NCBI GenBank assembly: GCA_017518735.1 | Contig: JAFWTY010000037.1 | Location: forward strand, 1 to 64,000 | Direction: 5' to 3' | Length of the DNA: 64,000 nt | From: Lachnospiraceae bacterium | GTDB lineage: Bacteria; Bacillota; Clostridia; Lachnospirales; Lachnospiraceae | In this document: in pieces, positions 35,102 to 44,804 of the stretch | Position numbering within the stretch: position 1 is the stretch's first letter | Layout of the letters: every line of letters begins with the position of its first letter | Notes under the pieces: generated by a model | What the model saw: the letters and a program-made list of their open reading frames with translations, nothing else | What the model was told of the DNA's origin: nothing | Database searches by the model: none | Translations under genes and position numbers: made by a program

Positions 35102-36671
35102 CTTTCTTCTCTTCGTGATACTCTTTCTCGGTATTAACGTTCCAAACGTTTGTCTTATCTTTTACTCCGTTTAAAATATTACCAACTGCTTCAAACGAAG
35201 TTACCATGGAGTGATCCAAATTGTTGTAACGGTGCTGTCCGTTACGTCCCACACAATAAAGGTTATCAATCGTATTGATGTAATCTACCACTTTATCGAT
35301 TTCATCATAGGTATCAAAGTAAGCAGGATATGCTTTCTTTACCTTCTCCATATGATAATCGAGAACCTCTTCCTTGGAATCGATGATGCCGATCTTTACC
35401 ATCTCTTCAATACCAAGTTTGGCAAACTCTTCTTCAGTCTGGTTCCAGAATGCGTCGCCTTCCTGACAGAAGTATTCAAGACCGATCCAAACTGTATTCT
35501 CAAGATCCGCAACCAGATACGGTGACCAGTTGTTGTAAATCTGGAAACGTCCCATCTTTACATTGCGGTCCTGCACATAGACCCAGCAGTCCGGTACAAT
35601 GTCGGACACCGTCGTAAGTTTGGTCTCGTTCTTTAAGTTCATCTTGGAAACCAAAACGCCGAGTGTCATATAATCGCGGTAAGGAAGTCCGGCCGCCACA
35701 CGATGAACATCTTCCGGTACATCGTTCATTCCGACAACAAGATCTTTAAGCGGCATGGAAGATATCACATAATCGCCTTCCAGAAATACTTCCTGACCAT
35801 CTTTGATATACTTGACGCCTGTCACTTTTTGTCCTACATCAGTAGTTTCATCAAAAGGTGCCTTAACGACATTCTTCACTTCCGCATTCATGATAATTGT
35901 TCCGCCAAGCTCTTCAATCTTCTTTGCGGTCACCTCCCAAAGTTCTCCGGGACCGAGTTTCGGATATTTGAATTCCTCAATCAAAGAAGTCTCAACTTTA
36001 CGGTTTTTCTTTTTGAAAATCTTACCGAAAACATCCTTGATTACAGCGCCGATGGACACACCCTTAACACGCTGTGCTCCCCAGGAAGCATCAATCTCTC
36101 TCGGATGTCTTCCCCAGAGATTCTCGGTATAGTATTCAAAAAACATCGAATACAGTTTTCTGCCGAAACGATTCACATAGAAGTTTTCCAGGTTATCCTC
36201 CGGAAGCTTATGCATTGTAGAACCAAGATAGGAAAATCCCACCTTCATCGTATTGCCGAAGCCCATATTTTTAAAGGTTTGTCCTTTTAAGGAAATCGGA
36301 TAATCATAAAATTTACCGTCAAAGAAAATTCGTGATACACGACGACGCTTTAACATAACCTCGTCTACGTTTTCGGGATTCGGTCCGCCTTCCTGTCCGC
36401 TCACTTCACGGCTCAGCATAATATCGTCTTTGGAGGGCGAACCCTGCAGAGGCAGCATACTCTCCCACCATTCATTTACGCGTTCGTCCTTACTGAAGAA
36501 ACGATGGCCGCCCATATCCATACGGTTTCCCTTGTAGTTTACCGTCTTGGAAATTCCTCCAAAACAACCGGACTCTTCCAGTACAATAACTTCGGCACTC
36601 TTTTCTTTTGTTAAAAGCTCATACGCTGCGGTAAGACCGGCAGGTCCTGCTCCAATCACAATAACCTTCAT
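35079..36671 (-). CDS. FAD-dependent oxidoreductase of glycan clusters
   Basis: 530 residues with an N-terminal Rossmann FAD motif [18 protein letters not shown], then [15 protein letters not shown] and [17 protein letters not shown]-terminal [16 protein letters not shown] contacts the flavin region in related proteins. It belongs to the broad UDP-galactopyranose mutase/protoporphyrinogen-oxidase-like group common in capsule clusters, but it is longer than UGM and its substrate is unknown. The tail is Lys/Glu-rich. It sits between two GT-C genes, which suggests action on a nucleotide- or lipid-linked sugar. Confidence 0.75.
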   Translation of the reverse strand: MKVIVIGAGPAGLTAAYELLTKEKSAEVIVLEESGCFGGISKTVNYKGNRMDMGGHRFFSKDERVNEWWESMLPLQGSPSKDDIMLSREVSGQEGGPNPENVDEVMLKRRRVSRIFFDGKFYDYPISLKGQTFKNMGFGNTMKVGFSYLGSTMHKLPEDNLENFYVNRFGRKLYSMFFEYYTENLWGRHPREIDASWGAQRVKGVSIGAVIKDVFGKIFKKKNRKVETSLIEEFKYPKLGPGELWEVTAKKIEELGGTIIMNAEVKNVVKAPFDETTDVGQKVTGVKYIKDGQEVFLEGDYVISSMPLKDLVVGMNDVPEDVHRVAAGLPYRDYMTLGVLVSKMNLKNETKLTTVSDIVPDCWVYVQDRNVKMGRFQIYNNWSPYLVADLENTVWIGLEYFCQEGDAFWNQTEEEFAKLGIEEMVKIGIIDSKEEVLDYHMEKVKKAYPAYFDTYDEIDKVVDYINTIDNLYCVGRNGQHRYNNLDHSMVTSFEAVGNILNGVKDKTNVWNVNTEKEYHEEKKDESDNKE

Positions 36672-36689
36672 TGATTGCTCCTAAGTCAA

Positions 36690-38561
36690 TTATTCTGCAC
36701 TTTCCGTTTCTTCCAACAATTCCATCAAAGTACTTCTGGAATATTGATCATTAATCGGCCATTTTTCCCTGGAATCCAGCAAGTCTTTTCTAAGATATAC
36801 ATAGCTTCTCTGATACTCCAGGAAATACTTATACGGACGGAAGATTCGGATTTCATAGATCGGGAAATACTCCTGCTTTGTCACATCCAGTCCCATAAGT
36901 CCGAGGATATTCGGGTCGCCGATGATGATTTCCGGATATCCCTGATTGCCAAGTGATTTACAATACTCTGTTGCTTCATCTCTTGTCGGACAGTTATGCT
37001 CGATATATCGTTTTGTATCATCTCCGTCATTGAAGTTTGAAATATAATTCTTTCCCTCACTGTTATAGGCAATGATATCGGCAAAATTTGTCAGTGTCGG
37101 GAACTGATAATAGTCTTCCGGTGCCATGGGATTCAGTACATAGAAGAATGAAAGCTCTTCTCCGTTCTCGTCATAATAAACAACTTCTTCCTCGTCCTCA
37201 TCAACCAAATCAGCAGAAGAACCATAAGCATATTGAATTTTGCCGTCCTTAATCGGAAGATATGACCAGTCTGTTACGATTCTGTAATCCGTCAAATCAT
37301 AATCTTCAAACACCTGGTTTAAGGATTTTGCATACCAAACTTCGTGAGTTAAATCATTGAAACAGCTTACTCCTGTCCATAAGAGAGACATTCCCATGCA
37401 AAGAATCAGTAAAAGCCACGCTCCCTTAGTGGTAAGATTCTTGTACTGCTCATTCAGGCGGAGCATTCCCTTCGGCAAAGATCTTTTTTCAATCTTGTCG
37501 TCATCGTAGCAAATCCACATCAGGAATACGAAGAACAACACCGTTATTCCAATATGGTGATTGCACATATATCCGATTGCGGCAAACCCTGCAAAGGCAG
37601 GATATGCAAGTAAATAGATTCTTCTCTTCCGATGCACATAAGTTACGAAATAAACTACAAGATGAATAAAGAAGGACATCAAATATGCACCGAAGGATAA
37701 CGGAGTAAAGTTCACAAACTGATAGCTTAAATTCTGAAGCGATCCGAAGAATCCCACATCAGTGATCATTGCGTCAGCAGGCATCATAAAGAGCGTGTAG
37801 ACAAGCGCACGAAGCGGATGCTCTCGATTATAAAAGTTCGTTGCAAAAGCATTCTCTTTCGGATAAATCAGATAAAGTATGAAAAGAGCTCCAATCAGTA
37901 TGCAAACCAATGACCAGAATCTTTTATCTTTAAAAAGTTTTCCGAAAAATCCTTTTCCCCAAAGTTCTTTGAATATTTCAACTACCCAAACCAAGCAAAA
38001 GCATCCTGCAAAAAGCATTCCGTAGGAACTGCAACAGCACAGTAAGAACAGGGAAAGAATATAGAGAAAAGGCTTTTCATTTCTGCTCTTATAGAAACAT
38101 GCCGCAAGCATGAATGCCGCAAACATCATGGAATAAGGTCTGCAGATAACCGTATACTGATAAAAGATAAAGAATGTAAACGGAATCAAAAGACGAACAA
38201 TCTTTTTAAACGGAGCCTTAAAGATTACAAGGTAAGCACCGATAATGGAGAATGTAAAGCTGACAATACGCAATCCGACATCCATCGGCACTCCCGTCTT
38301 TGCAAAAATGGCTAATAATAATGCAAAAAGAGGCGGATGTCCTTCATAGTGTGTAGCCACAAAGAACAACTCGTGGAATGATGCATCTTTCGCAAGCATA
38401 TAAGCCTGAATCTCATCGTACCAGAGTTCATGATATACAAACATTACAATTGAAAGCAGAATATAGATTGCAAACGTAATCGTTTCCGCTTCCTTGAATT
38501 TAGTTTTCTTAACTTCGTTCTCCGTTGTAACTGCTTCTGTTAGTTTCTTTTCTGCTTCCAT
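36690..38561 (-). CDS. Polytopic membrane protein, GT-C-like
   Basis: About 623 residues. After a short charged N-terminus (MEAEKKLTEAVTTENEVKK) there are about ten spans. The first outer loop has LWYDEIQAYMLAKDASFHELF and THYEGHPPLFALLLAIF, matching the acidic-loop pattern of GT-C enzymes using lipid-linked sugars. A soluble outer domain of about 200 residues follows the last span. The start is ATG 38561 because AAAGGG lies upstream; an earlier in-frame start would overlap the epimerase gene. Confidence 0.7.
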   Translation of the reverse strand: MEAEKKLTEAVTTENEVKKTKFKEAETITFAIYILLSIVMFVYHELWYDEIQAYMLAKDASFHELFFVATHYEGHPPLFALLLAIFAKTGVPMDVGLRIVSFTFSIIGAYLVIFKAPFKKIVRLLIPFTFFIFYQYTVICRPYSMMFAAFMLAACFYKSRNEKPFLYILSLFLLCCCSSYGMLFAGCFCLVWVVEIFKELWGKGFFGKLFKDKRFWSLVCILIGALFILYLIYPKENAFATNFYNREHPLRALVYTLFMMPADAMITDVGFFGSLQNLSYQFVNFTPLSFGAYLMSFFIHLVVYFVTYVHRKRRIYLLAYPAFAGFAAIGYMCNHHIGITVLFFVFLMWICYDDDKIEKRSLPKGMLRLNEQYKNLTTKGAWLLLILCMGMSLLWTGVSCFNDLTHEVWYAKSLNQVFEDYDLTDYRIVTDWSYLPIKDGKIQYAYGSSADLVDEDEEEVVYYDENGEELSFFYVLNPMAPEDYYQFPTLTNFADIIAYNSEGKNYISNFNDGDDTKRYIEHNCPTRDEATEYCKSLGNQGYPEIIIGDPNILGLMGLDVTKQEYFPIYEIRIFRPYKYFLEYQRSYVYLRKDLLDSREKWPINDQYSRSTLMELLEETESAE

Positions 38562-38581
38562 GATAGTATTCCCTTTACGTT

Positions 38582-39601
38582 TTAAATCTTCTTCACCCAC
38601 TCAATCATCTGCTCAACACCTTCTTTGGCAGATACTTCGGGTTTCCAACCGATTCTGGAATTTATCTTGCTAATGTCGGCCACAAATACTTTCTGATCAC
38701 TTTGACGCGGAGCGATTTGAACATATTTCATTTTAATTCCCAGCATTTCATCAAGCATGGCAAACAGTTCCAACAAGGATAAAGAGTTTTCCATTGTTCC
38801 GCCGATATTGTATGCCTGGCCACAAACGTCATCCACGTTGGCAAGCGCAGTATAATACAGATTTATCATGTCTTTTGCCTGCAATAAGTCTCTTACCTGC
38901 TTTCCGTTTCCGGAAATGGTAAAAGGTTCTGTATTTGGATCTTGGTATTTTTCAATTGCTTTCTGAACAAACCAGCCTACCCAGCCCTGATCATAGGTTG
39001 CAAACTGTCTGCTTCCGTACATGGATGAATGGCGGAATACCGTCGCTTTAATTCCAAAGATTCTGGCATAATCAAGCATATACTGATCGGCAGCGCCTTT
39101 GGAACAGCCATAGGGAGAACGGAAATCCAGATTCACGCTTTCATCAAATCCGTTCGGGAATTCTTCGCAAACATATCTGCTATCCGTCTCTCGATAAGTG
39201 TATTGTTCCAAATCGCCATATACTTTATTTGTTGAAGAATAGAAAATCGCAGTGTGCGGACTGTACTTTCTGATGGAATCAAGCACATTGACCGTTCCCA
39301 TGGTATTGATTTCAAAGTCACGGTAAGGATTCTCAATGGACTTCGTCATCGTCACCTGACCGGCAAGGTGGAAAATGGCATCAAACTGACCATTCTTAAT
39401 CACATTCTCCACTTCGTTTTTGTTACGGGTGTCTCCGTGAATAAATTCAAAATCACCAAGCGTCTTAAGCCACTCTAAGTTGCTGAACGATCCCACTCTG
39501 GAGAGATTGTCAAATACCGTAACCTGATGACCGTTTTCAATCCCGTAAGAAGCAAGGTTACTTCCCAAAAAACCACATCCGCCGTTAATTAAAATCTTCA
39601 T
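38582..39601 (-). CDS. rfbE: CDP-paratose 2-epimerase (CDP-tyvelose epimerase)
   Basis: 339-residue extended SDR. It strongly resembles Salmonella/Yersinia RfbE: GGCGFLGSNLASYGIENG at the N-terminus, IFYSSTNKVYGDLEQY, LDFRSPYGCSKGAADQYMLD (active-site Tyr and Lys) and RHSSMYGSRQFATYDQGWVG. RfbE converts CDP-paratose to CDP-tyvelose through transient oxidation at C2 with bound NAD. It follows the paratose-synthase-like gene directly, the biochemical order. The match is from memory of the family, not a search. Confidence 0.85.
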   Translation of the reverse strand: MKILINGGCGFLGSNLASYGIENGHQVTVFDNLSRVGSFSNLEWLKTLGDFEFIHGDTRNKNEVENVIKNGQFDAIFHLAGQVTMTKSIENPYRDFEINTMGTVNVLDSIRKYSPHTAIFYSSTNKVYGDLEQYTYRETDSRYVCEEFPNGFDESVNLDFRSPYGCSKGAADQYMLDYARIFGIKATVFRHSSMYGSRQFATYDQGWVGWFVQKAIEKYQDPNTEPFTISGNGKQVRDLLQAKDMINLYYTALANVDDVCGQAYNIGGTMENSLSLLELFAMLDEMLGIKMKYVQIAPRQSDQKVFVADISKINSRIGWKPEVSAKEGVEQMIEWVKKI

Positions 39602-40462
39602 TTATCTGTCCTTTCTCATTGTTTCGATCATATATGCAATTCCCTCTTTCCATGGGGTGGGATTCCACTCTCCCAGTGTTTTCAGGAATTCGGTATCTGC
39701 CACACAATCCGGTTCGTCATCGCGCATAGGATACGCGCCTTTATGGATCTGTGCCAAAGTACCGGTCTTATCTTTGATGTAATCCAACAGCTCGGAAATC
39801 GTCGGTGCCTCTCCTGTTCCGACGGGAATTTCATAATACCCTATTAAATCGGCATCCAAAACAATAAACACAGCCTTTACGATATCTTCCACATAAATAA
39901 TGTCTCTCTTCTGTGTTCCTATGGAAGTATCCACATCTCTTCCCTGAAGCAAGGAATCTATAACCGATGGAATGAAGCGGTCTTTCGGTTCATCCGGCCC
40001 ATAGAACATTTCCAATTTCAGATTATAAAAACTGATGTTATGTTTTTGATAATAAAACCTTCCAAACTCGCTGAACATTTTCTTGGAAAAGCTGTACATG
40101 TTGAATTCGTCGGGAAGACCGGTTCCAATGGTCAGAAAACGTCCGACTCCATACTCGGCCATCTTGTTTAAGACCTTTAACGGGAATTCAATATTGGCTT
40201 CTATTACATCTCCGTAAAGCATACTCTGACGACCGTAATTGCATGCAACATTGACAACACAGTCAATTTTTATAGCTTCAAGTTCTTGATTGATAGCTCC
40301 AATGGTCGAAGATATCCACTTTATACTGTTGCCACAGTCAGACAGTCTGCTCAAATCCGAATTTTCACGTTTTGTACAGATAACCGTTTCTCCCCTATCC
40401 AGAAGTTTTCTGACTATCTTGCTCCCCAAATATCCGTTTCCGCCTAAAACCAAATATACCAT
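39602..40462 (-). CDS. CDP-paratose synthase-like SDR (RfbS-like)
   Basis: About 286 residues. YLVLGGNGYLGSKIVRKLL gives the nucleotide loop. VACNYGRQ, IGTGLPDEFNMYSFSKKMF (YxxxK) and LKLEMFYGPDEPKDRF parallel paratose and abequose synthases, which reduce CDP-3,6-dideoxy-4-ketoglucose at C4. Paratose synthase is favoured over abequose synthase because the next gene encodes the tyvelose epimerase, whose substrate is CDP-paratose. The start is set at the second ATG (40462), better spaced from GGAG than the first. Confidence 0.75.
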   Translation of the reverse strand: MVYLVLGGNGYLGSKIVRKLLDRGETVICTKRENSDLSRLSDCGNSIKWISSTIGAINQELEAIKIDCVVNVACNYGRQSMLYGDVIEANIEFPLKVLNKMAEYGVGRFLTIGTGLPDEFNMYSFSKKMFSEFGRFYYQKHNISFYNLKLEMFYGPDEPKDRFIPSVIDSLLQGRDVDTSIGTQKRDIIYVEDIVKAVFIVLDADLIGYYEIPVGTGEAPTISELLDYIKDKTGTLAQIHKGAYPMRDDEPDCVADTEFLKTLGEWNPTPWKEGIAYMIETMRKDR

Positions 40463-40478
40463 GCACATCTCCAGTAGT

Positions 40479-41480
40479 TTATAAACTCTTCAGCCATTTT
40501 TTCTTCTTGATTTCCCACTTGAATACATCTTTTATGGAATAATCCGCTTCCGACTCATCATAAAACAATAACAGATAATCTCTAACCTTCTTCTTTTGAA
40601 AAATGTTATTCTTTTTGAAAGGGTTTTTGTAAAACACTTTTGAAATCATTTCGCTTTTTAAAGACGCCATGTCTTCGGCAAAGCGATTATGTTCATGAAT
40701 GTATTGAATCTTTGCTGTCCAGTATCCGTAATCTATTTTCTCATCAAAGCAGGAAATAGATCCTTTATGAACTCTAAAATAGTTCATGGGCTCATTAAGA
40801 TAGTAGTATTGTCCTCCATCCTCCAATGAGTTAAAGAATACAAATAAATCTATTCCGGCCCCGGTTTTTCTATGGTCATAGTTCATTTTATTTGGTATTC
40901 TTTTATCAATTTTCAATTTGTCGGAACGAAAAATCGCACATCCGGGCGAAACAGGCATTTTATAACTTTCACAATTCGAAGAATGAATAAAGAACTCTCC
41001 CTCCCTGATTCCCGGTTCCCCATCCCTATAAATTCTGTTTCCCTGCTCTAAAAAATCCGGATCCGAGACCGATTCTGTTGTTTCAAAAAACAGGATACAA
41101 CTGTATACAAAAGAAAGATTTCGGTTGTTTTCCATAAGTTCCACACCCCGAGAAACAAATCGGGGACTCATCAAATCATCCGACCAAAGAATCTTAATAT
41201 ACTCTCCCGAACTTCTTTTTATACACTCTTCCCAATTTCCAACAGGTCCGAGATTGGCCTCGTTTTGAAAGAGTTTTACCCTTTGTTCATTTTCAAATGC
41301 CTTCTGCAGATACTCAAATGTACCATCAGTACTTTTATTATCCCCAACTATAACTTCAATATTCGGATAATCCTGATTTAAAGCAGAAAAAATGGCATCC
41401 TTGCACATCTCTTTTCTGTTATAGACAGGAATTATAACACTTACTAACGGCATATTATCTTGTTGCCTAAAATCATTCAT
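40479..41480 (-). CDS. Glycosyltransferase family 2
   Basis: 333 residues. GT-A fold with VSVIIPVYNRKEMCKDAIFS, VIVGDNKSTDGTFEYL and the metal motif in IKILWSDDLMSP. There is no membrane segment; the C-terminal half is mixed with Lys-rich ends. It transfers a sugar from a nucleotide donor on the cytoplasmic face. It overlaps the flippase gene by eight bases. AT-rich compared with flanking operons. Confidence 0.88.
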   Translation of the reverse strand: MNDFRQQDNMPLVSVIIPVYNRKEMCKDAIFSALNQDYPNIEVIVGDNKSTDGTFEYLQKAFENEQRVKLFQNEANLGPVGNWEECIKRSSGEYIKILWSDDLMSPRFVSRGVELMENNRNLSFVYSCILFFETTESVSDPDFLEQGNRIYRDGEPGIREGEFFIHSSNCESYKMPVSPGCAIFRSDKLKIDKRIPNKMNYDHRKTGAGIDLFVFFNSLEDGGQYYYLNEPMNYFRVHKGSISCFDEKIDYGYWTAKIQYIHEHNRFAEDMASLKSEMISKVFYKNPFKKNNIFQKKKVRDYLLLFYDESEADYSIKDVFKWEIKKKKWLKSL

Positions 41481-42801
41481 TCATAGCTCCCAAATTTGCT
41501 TTTTTTAGTTTATTAATCTCTCTGATAACCAAAACAGGTTGTATCAAGGCTGCTATGGACATGGAAATAACCGTTCCCAGTAAAACACCGGCACTTTCCA
41601 TTTTCATGATAACCGCAAAAAATAAGGATAATGGTATATTTACAACCGCCTGTATCACCGCAATAATCAATGATGGAGTCATAACTTCCAATCCATTTAG
41701 AACATATGCATTCAAACTGCACCACATATTAAAGACGCAATACAGCATTCCGCAGATTAATAGTATCTGTGGGTATTCGAGGTGCATTCCCAACCACCAG
41801 TCAGCCAAAGGGCGAAAGACAAACAACAATGCAATCGCTCCCAGTGCAAAAGGGATCATCAATAGCACCAGATTTCGAATAGAGCGGAGCATCTTGATTG
41901 TATCCTTATTTGCCTTATCCTTTGTGACCGAAGACCATATTGGTGTAATGAATGCTATATATATACCTGATATTGCCATAAATAGCTTGTTCACATTAGA
42001 ATACGGTGTAACATTTACCGCACCATACAGATATGAAATAATCAAACTATCGGTAGCAAATAAAACAAGTGCACATATTTGAATAACAAAAAACTTAAAT
42101 CCCAGTCGGATAATATCTTTTCCGACACCAAAATCGACTTCCTTAATACTCGGGGCCAATTCCTTATGTCTTGAATAAAGGAGGATACTGGCTACCACAT
42201 TAACTGCAATAAATGCGAATCCATAAACAAATACCAATAAGGTAAGATTCGATACCGTAAATCTCTTAATGATAAAAACGCCAATCAGATTGATACCTAA
42301 TGCAATAACCTGTAACAAACTGACAATTGATGCTTTCTGAAATGCATATAATACGTTGATGCATAAATTAAATACAAAGTTGAAAGCAACCAAAAGAACA
42401 CTCTCTATAACAATTAATTTTAAGCTTTCATCAGATTCCAAAACTCCGAATATTTTATACCAGTCCAAGAATTGAGCTACCAATACAAAGATTATACTCA
42501 ATCCGGTCATAATAATCGTCGAAAAAACATAGGAGGAAGAAACCATCTTCTTGGCATTATATTCAGCATTGCCGTTTAATGTTTCTGTCAGACGATTTCT
42601 AAGGCCATTACCGATTCCAATATCAAAATATCCAACCCAAGAAATCAATGTTAAAATGGTTGTCCATATTCCGTATTTTTCAACACCCAAATAGTTTAAA
42701 ACAACAGGAATATAGATATAATTCAGGAGCATTGAAACCGGTCTGCAAATACCGCTGATTATTACATTTAATGTCAAGTGGTCTGATTTATTGTTTTTCA
42801 T
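41473..42801 (-). CDS. wzx: Wzx-type oligosaccharide flippase
   Basis: 442 residues, about 12 spans, of the polysaccharide-transport/MATE-like group. The N-terminus has GICRPVSMLLNYIYIP and YLGVEKYGIWTTILTLISWVGYFDIGIGNGLRNRLTE (about 35-70), the usual Wzx features. It is expected to flip undecaprenyl-linked repeat units outward. No ABC exporter is present, so the cluster probably uses the Wzx route. The preceding 95-base gap shows no gene. Confidence 0.88.
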   Translation of the reverse strand: MKNNKSDHLTLNVIISGICRPVSMLLNYIYIPVVLNYLGVEKYGIWTTILTLISWVGYFDIGIGNGLRNRLTETLNGNAEYNAKKMVSSSYVFSTIIMTGLSIIFVLVAQFLDWYKIFGVLESDESLKLIVIESVLLVAFNFVFNLCINVLYAFQKASIVSLLQVIALGINLIGVFIIKRFTVSNLTLLVFVYGFAFIAVNVVASILLYSRHKELAPSIKEVDFGVGKDIIRLGFKFFVIQICALVLFATDSLIISYLYGAVNVTPYSNVNKLFMAISGIYIAFITPIWSSVTKDKANKDTIKMLRSIRNLVLLMIPFALGAIALLFVFRPLADWWLGMHLEYPQILLICGMLYCVFNMWCSLNAYVLNGLEVMTPSLIIAVIQAVVNIPLSLFFAVIMKMESAGVLLGTVISMSIAALIQPVLVIREINKLKKANLGAMNE

Positions 42802-42896
42802 GACTCCTCGTCTTTATCCTGTCTGAATAACCTCAAAGCTATATCTATTATTGATACTTTAGTAATGCAAATTGATAACCAATAATCTAAGCATTT

Positions 42897-43625
42897 CTAC
42901 ACTTTGTATATTCCACCCGTTTTAAAAAAATGTCCTAATTGCCGAATTGCATATATAATTGGTTCACTTTCTTTTAGCATGCTCATTCGATCGACCAGAG
43001 AATGTTTTATACTCTCATCACTTGAACTGAATCCCATTCCGTCATAATAACAGATAACCTTATCAATATATTTCAATAAATAGCCTTTCCTTCTAACTTT
43101 CAGCATAAAATCTTGATCTGCAACAGCCTTGTAGTTAAGATTGAAAGGATACTTACGAAGAATGTTCTTTCTGGCAAAGACACTTTGATGTGCTACACCT
43201 CGATCCAACAGGATATTTAAAAAACTTAATCTATCACCTATAAGTTGTCCCCTTTTTTTCCCCGATGTGACAACACATCTTCCATATAGCACATCTACTC
43301 CGGAATTGAGTAATTCTTCGATCTCACATAAAATATGATTATTGAAGAACCGATCACCTGCTCCTAAAAAGACTATATAATCACCTTTCGCATGTAAAAC
43401 ACCTTTATTCATTGCATCATAAATGCCTTTATCAGGTTCGGATAAATATCTAACGTGATTATTCTTTGCAGATAATCTTTGTAAAAACATTTGGGTTCCA
43501 TCCGTAGAATTACCATCAACAATAAGTAATTCATAGTTATCAAACTCCTGCTTAATTATTGATTTGCATGTGATTTTCAGATTATATAAATCATTATAAA
43601 CAACTACAATAATTGAAAACTTCAT
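42897..43625 (-). CDS. Glycosyltransferase family 2
   Basis: 242 residues. FSIIVVVYNDLYNLKITCKS, LLIVDGNSTDGTQMFL, and YLSEPDKGIYDAMNKGVLHA with IVFLGAGDRF as the donor-metal region. This PDKGIYDAMNKG pattern is common in capsule GT2 enzymes for GlcNAc, Gal or rhamnose transfer. It is soluble. AT-rich, as are the two genes after it. Confidence 0.88.
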   Translation of the reverse strand: MKFSIIVVVYNDLYNLKITCKSIIKQEFDNYELLIVDGNSTDGTQMFLQRLSAKNNHVRYLSEPDKGIYDAMNKGVLHAKGDYIVFLGAGDRFFNNHILCEIEELLNSGVDVLYGRCVVTSGKKRGQLIGDRLSFLNILLDRGVAHQSVFARKNILRKYPFNLNYKAVADQDFMLKVRRKGYLLKYIDKVICYYDGMGFSSSDESIKHSLVDRMSMLKESEPIIYAIRQLGHFFKTGGIYKV

Positions 43626-43650
43626 TAACCTGCTTACTCCGTCATTGTTT

Positions 43651-44781
43651 CTATAGTCTGGGAATCTGTATTTCGCCTTCCGCTTCCAAAGCCCTGCGAA
43701 TGGCTTTCAAATAGCCATATCCGTACCTTTCATCGGGTTCCAAATATCCGCCTTCCGTCCACTCATTCCATGCAAATACAAAAATCATGTCCTTTTTGTA
43801 CTCCTGTTTGGTCTTTCTAATCAGAAGCCTTAAGTAATGATAAAACTTCTTTGGATTGCCTCCATGAACCACATACCCGTTCTTTCCATATCTGGGAGTA
43901 TTGTCCCAACCGACAAATGCCCCGGGAACAACCTTGGAATCAATTGGTTTATGTTGGATTGCTTCCTGCCAGAGTTTATCAAAACTCTTAATCTGCAGTT
44001 TCTTTATCTTCGGTGTTGCAATATGCAAACGATCGTTGAGAAAACGCATCAGGTTTTCTTCCATGCGATTAATTGTGTTTCGAAGTTTAGATGCGCATTT
44101 ATACTCAGAATACGAAGGCTGATATTCAATTCGATAGTCAAATCTTGAATTATCGGCGCCATTCACCAAATAGTAAACCTGCTGAGAAATAATACATAAC
44201 CCATTGTATCCAACCTCTATCGCTCTTTTCTGAAAATAATCCAACATTTCATTTAGACAGGAAATGATTTCCGGTCTGTAGATTACAAATAATGGTTTAT
44301 TGTCTTTTTTTATGTATCTCTCATCGCGGAAAAATGTCAAAAGATATTGGAAATGCTTCTCCCAGCTCTCCTTTGTTCCGTAAGTTTGTTGCATCAGCAC
44401 ACGCGGCTTTCCCTTGGATGTTGCCCAGGCATTTGTCCAACTTTCATTTGCCCAACAAAAGAAATAGGGAAAATCTATTTCTTTATGCTTCAGTAATTGC
44501 TCCATCGGTTTATGCAACAGTTTCCTGCCTTCAAACCAATAATGATATACACAAAAGCCGGATACTCCGTATTTTCGGGCCAGTTGTCCCTGCCATTTCA
44601 TTACCTCGACATCACTTAAATCATAATAATTACGATTTAAAGGAACTTTCGGTTGTTCATGTCCGGAAAAGAGAGGTTGGGCTTTTTTGATGTTGCACCA
44701 TTCCGTAAATCCTTCTCCCCACCACTTATCATTCTCTTTTGTCTGATGATATTGAGGTAAATAATAAGCATATATATCCAT
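43651..44781 (-). CDS. WbsX-like (GH99-related) glycan enzyme
   Basis: 376 residues beginning DIYAYYLPQYHQTKENDKWWGEGFTEW, the hallmark of the WbsX family, with FAWNEWTEGGYLEPD near the end. The fold is related to family 99 endo-mannosidases. In O-antigen and capsule clusters these proteins are usually intracellular and have been treated as glycosyltransferases, but biochemistry is scarce. There is no signal peptide. Confidence 0.82.
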   Translation of the reverse strand: MDIYAYYLPQYHQTKENDKWWGEGFTEWCNIKKAQPLFSGHEQPKVPLNRNYYDLSDVEVMKWQGQLARKYGVSGFCVYHYWFEGRKLLHKPMEQLLKHKEIDFPYFFCWANESWTNAWATSKGKPRVLMQQTYGTKESWEKHFQYLLTFFRDERYIKKDNKPLFVIYRPEIISCLNEMLDYFQKRAIEVGYNGLCIISQQVYYLVNGADNSRFDYRIEYQPSYSEYKCASKLRNTINRMEENLMRFLNDRLHIATPKIKKLQIKSFDKLWQEAIQHKPIDSKVVPGAFVGWDNTPRYGKNGYVVHGGNPKKFYHYLRLLIRKTKQEYKKDMIFVFAWNEWTEGGYLEPDERYGYGYLKAIRRALEAEGEIQIPRL

Positions 44782-44804
44782 TTAATTCGCCTCCAATTGT
44801 ATCC

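Noticed and set aside
42897..42900. Insertion sequence remnants in the AT-rich transferase region
   Set aside because: No transposase fragments, inverted repeats or target duplications could be found by eye.
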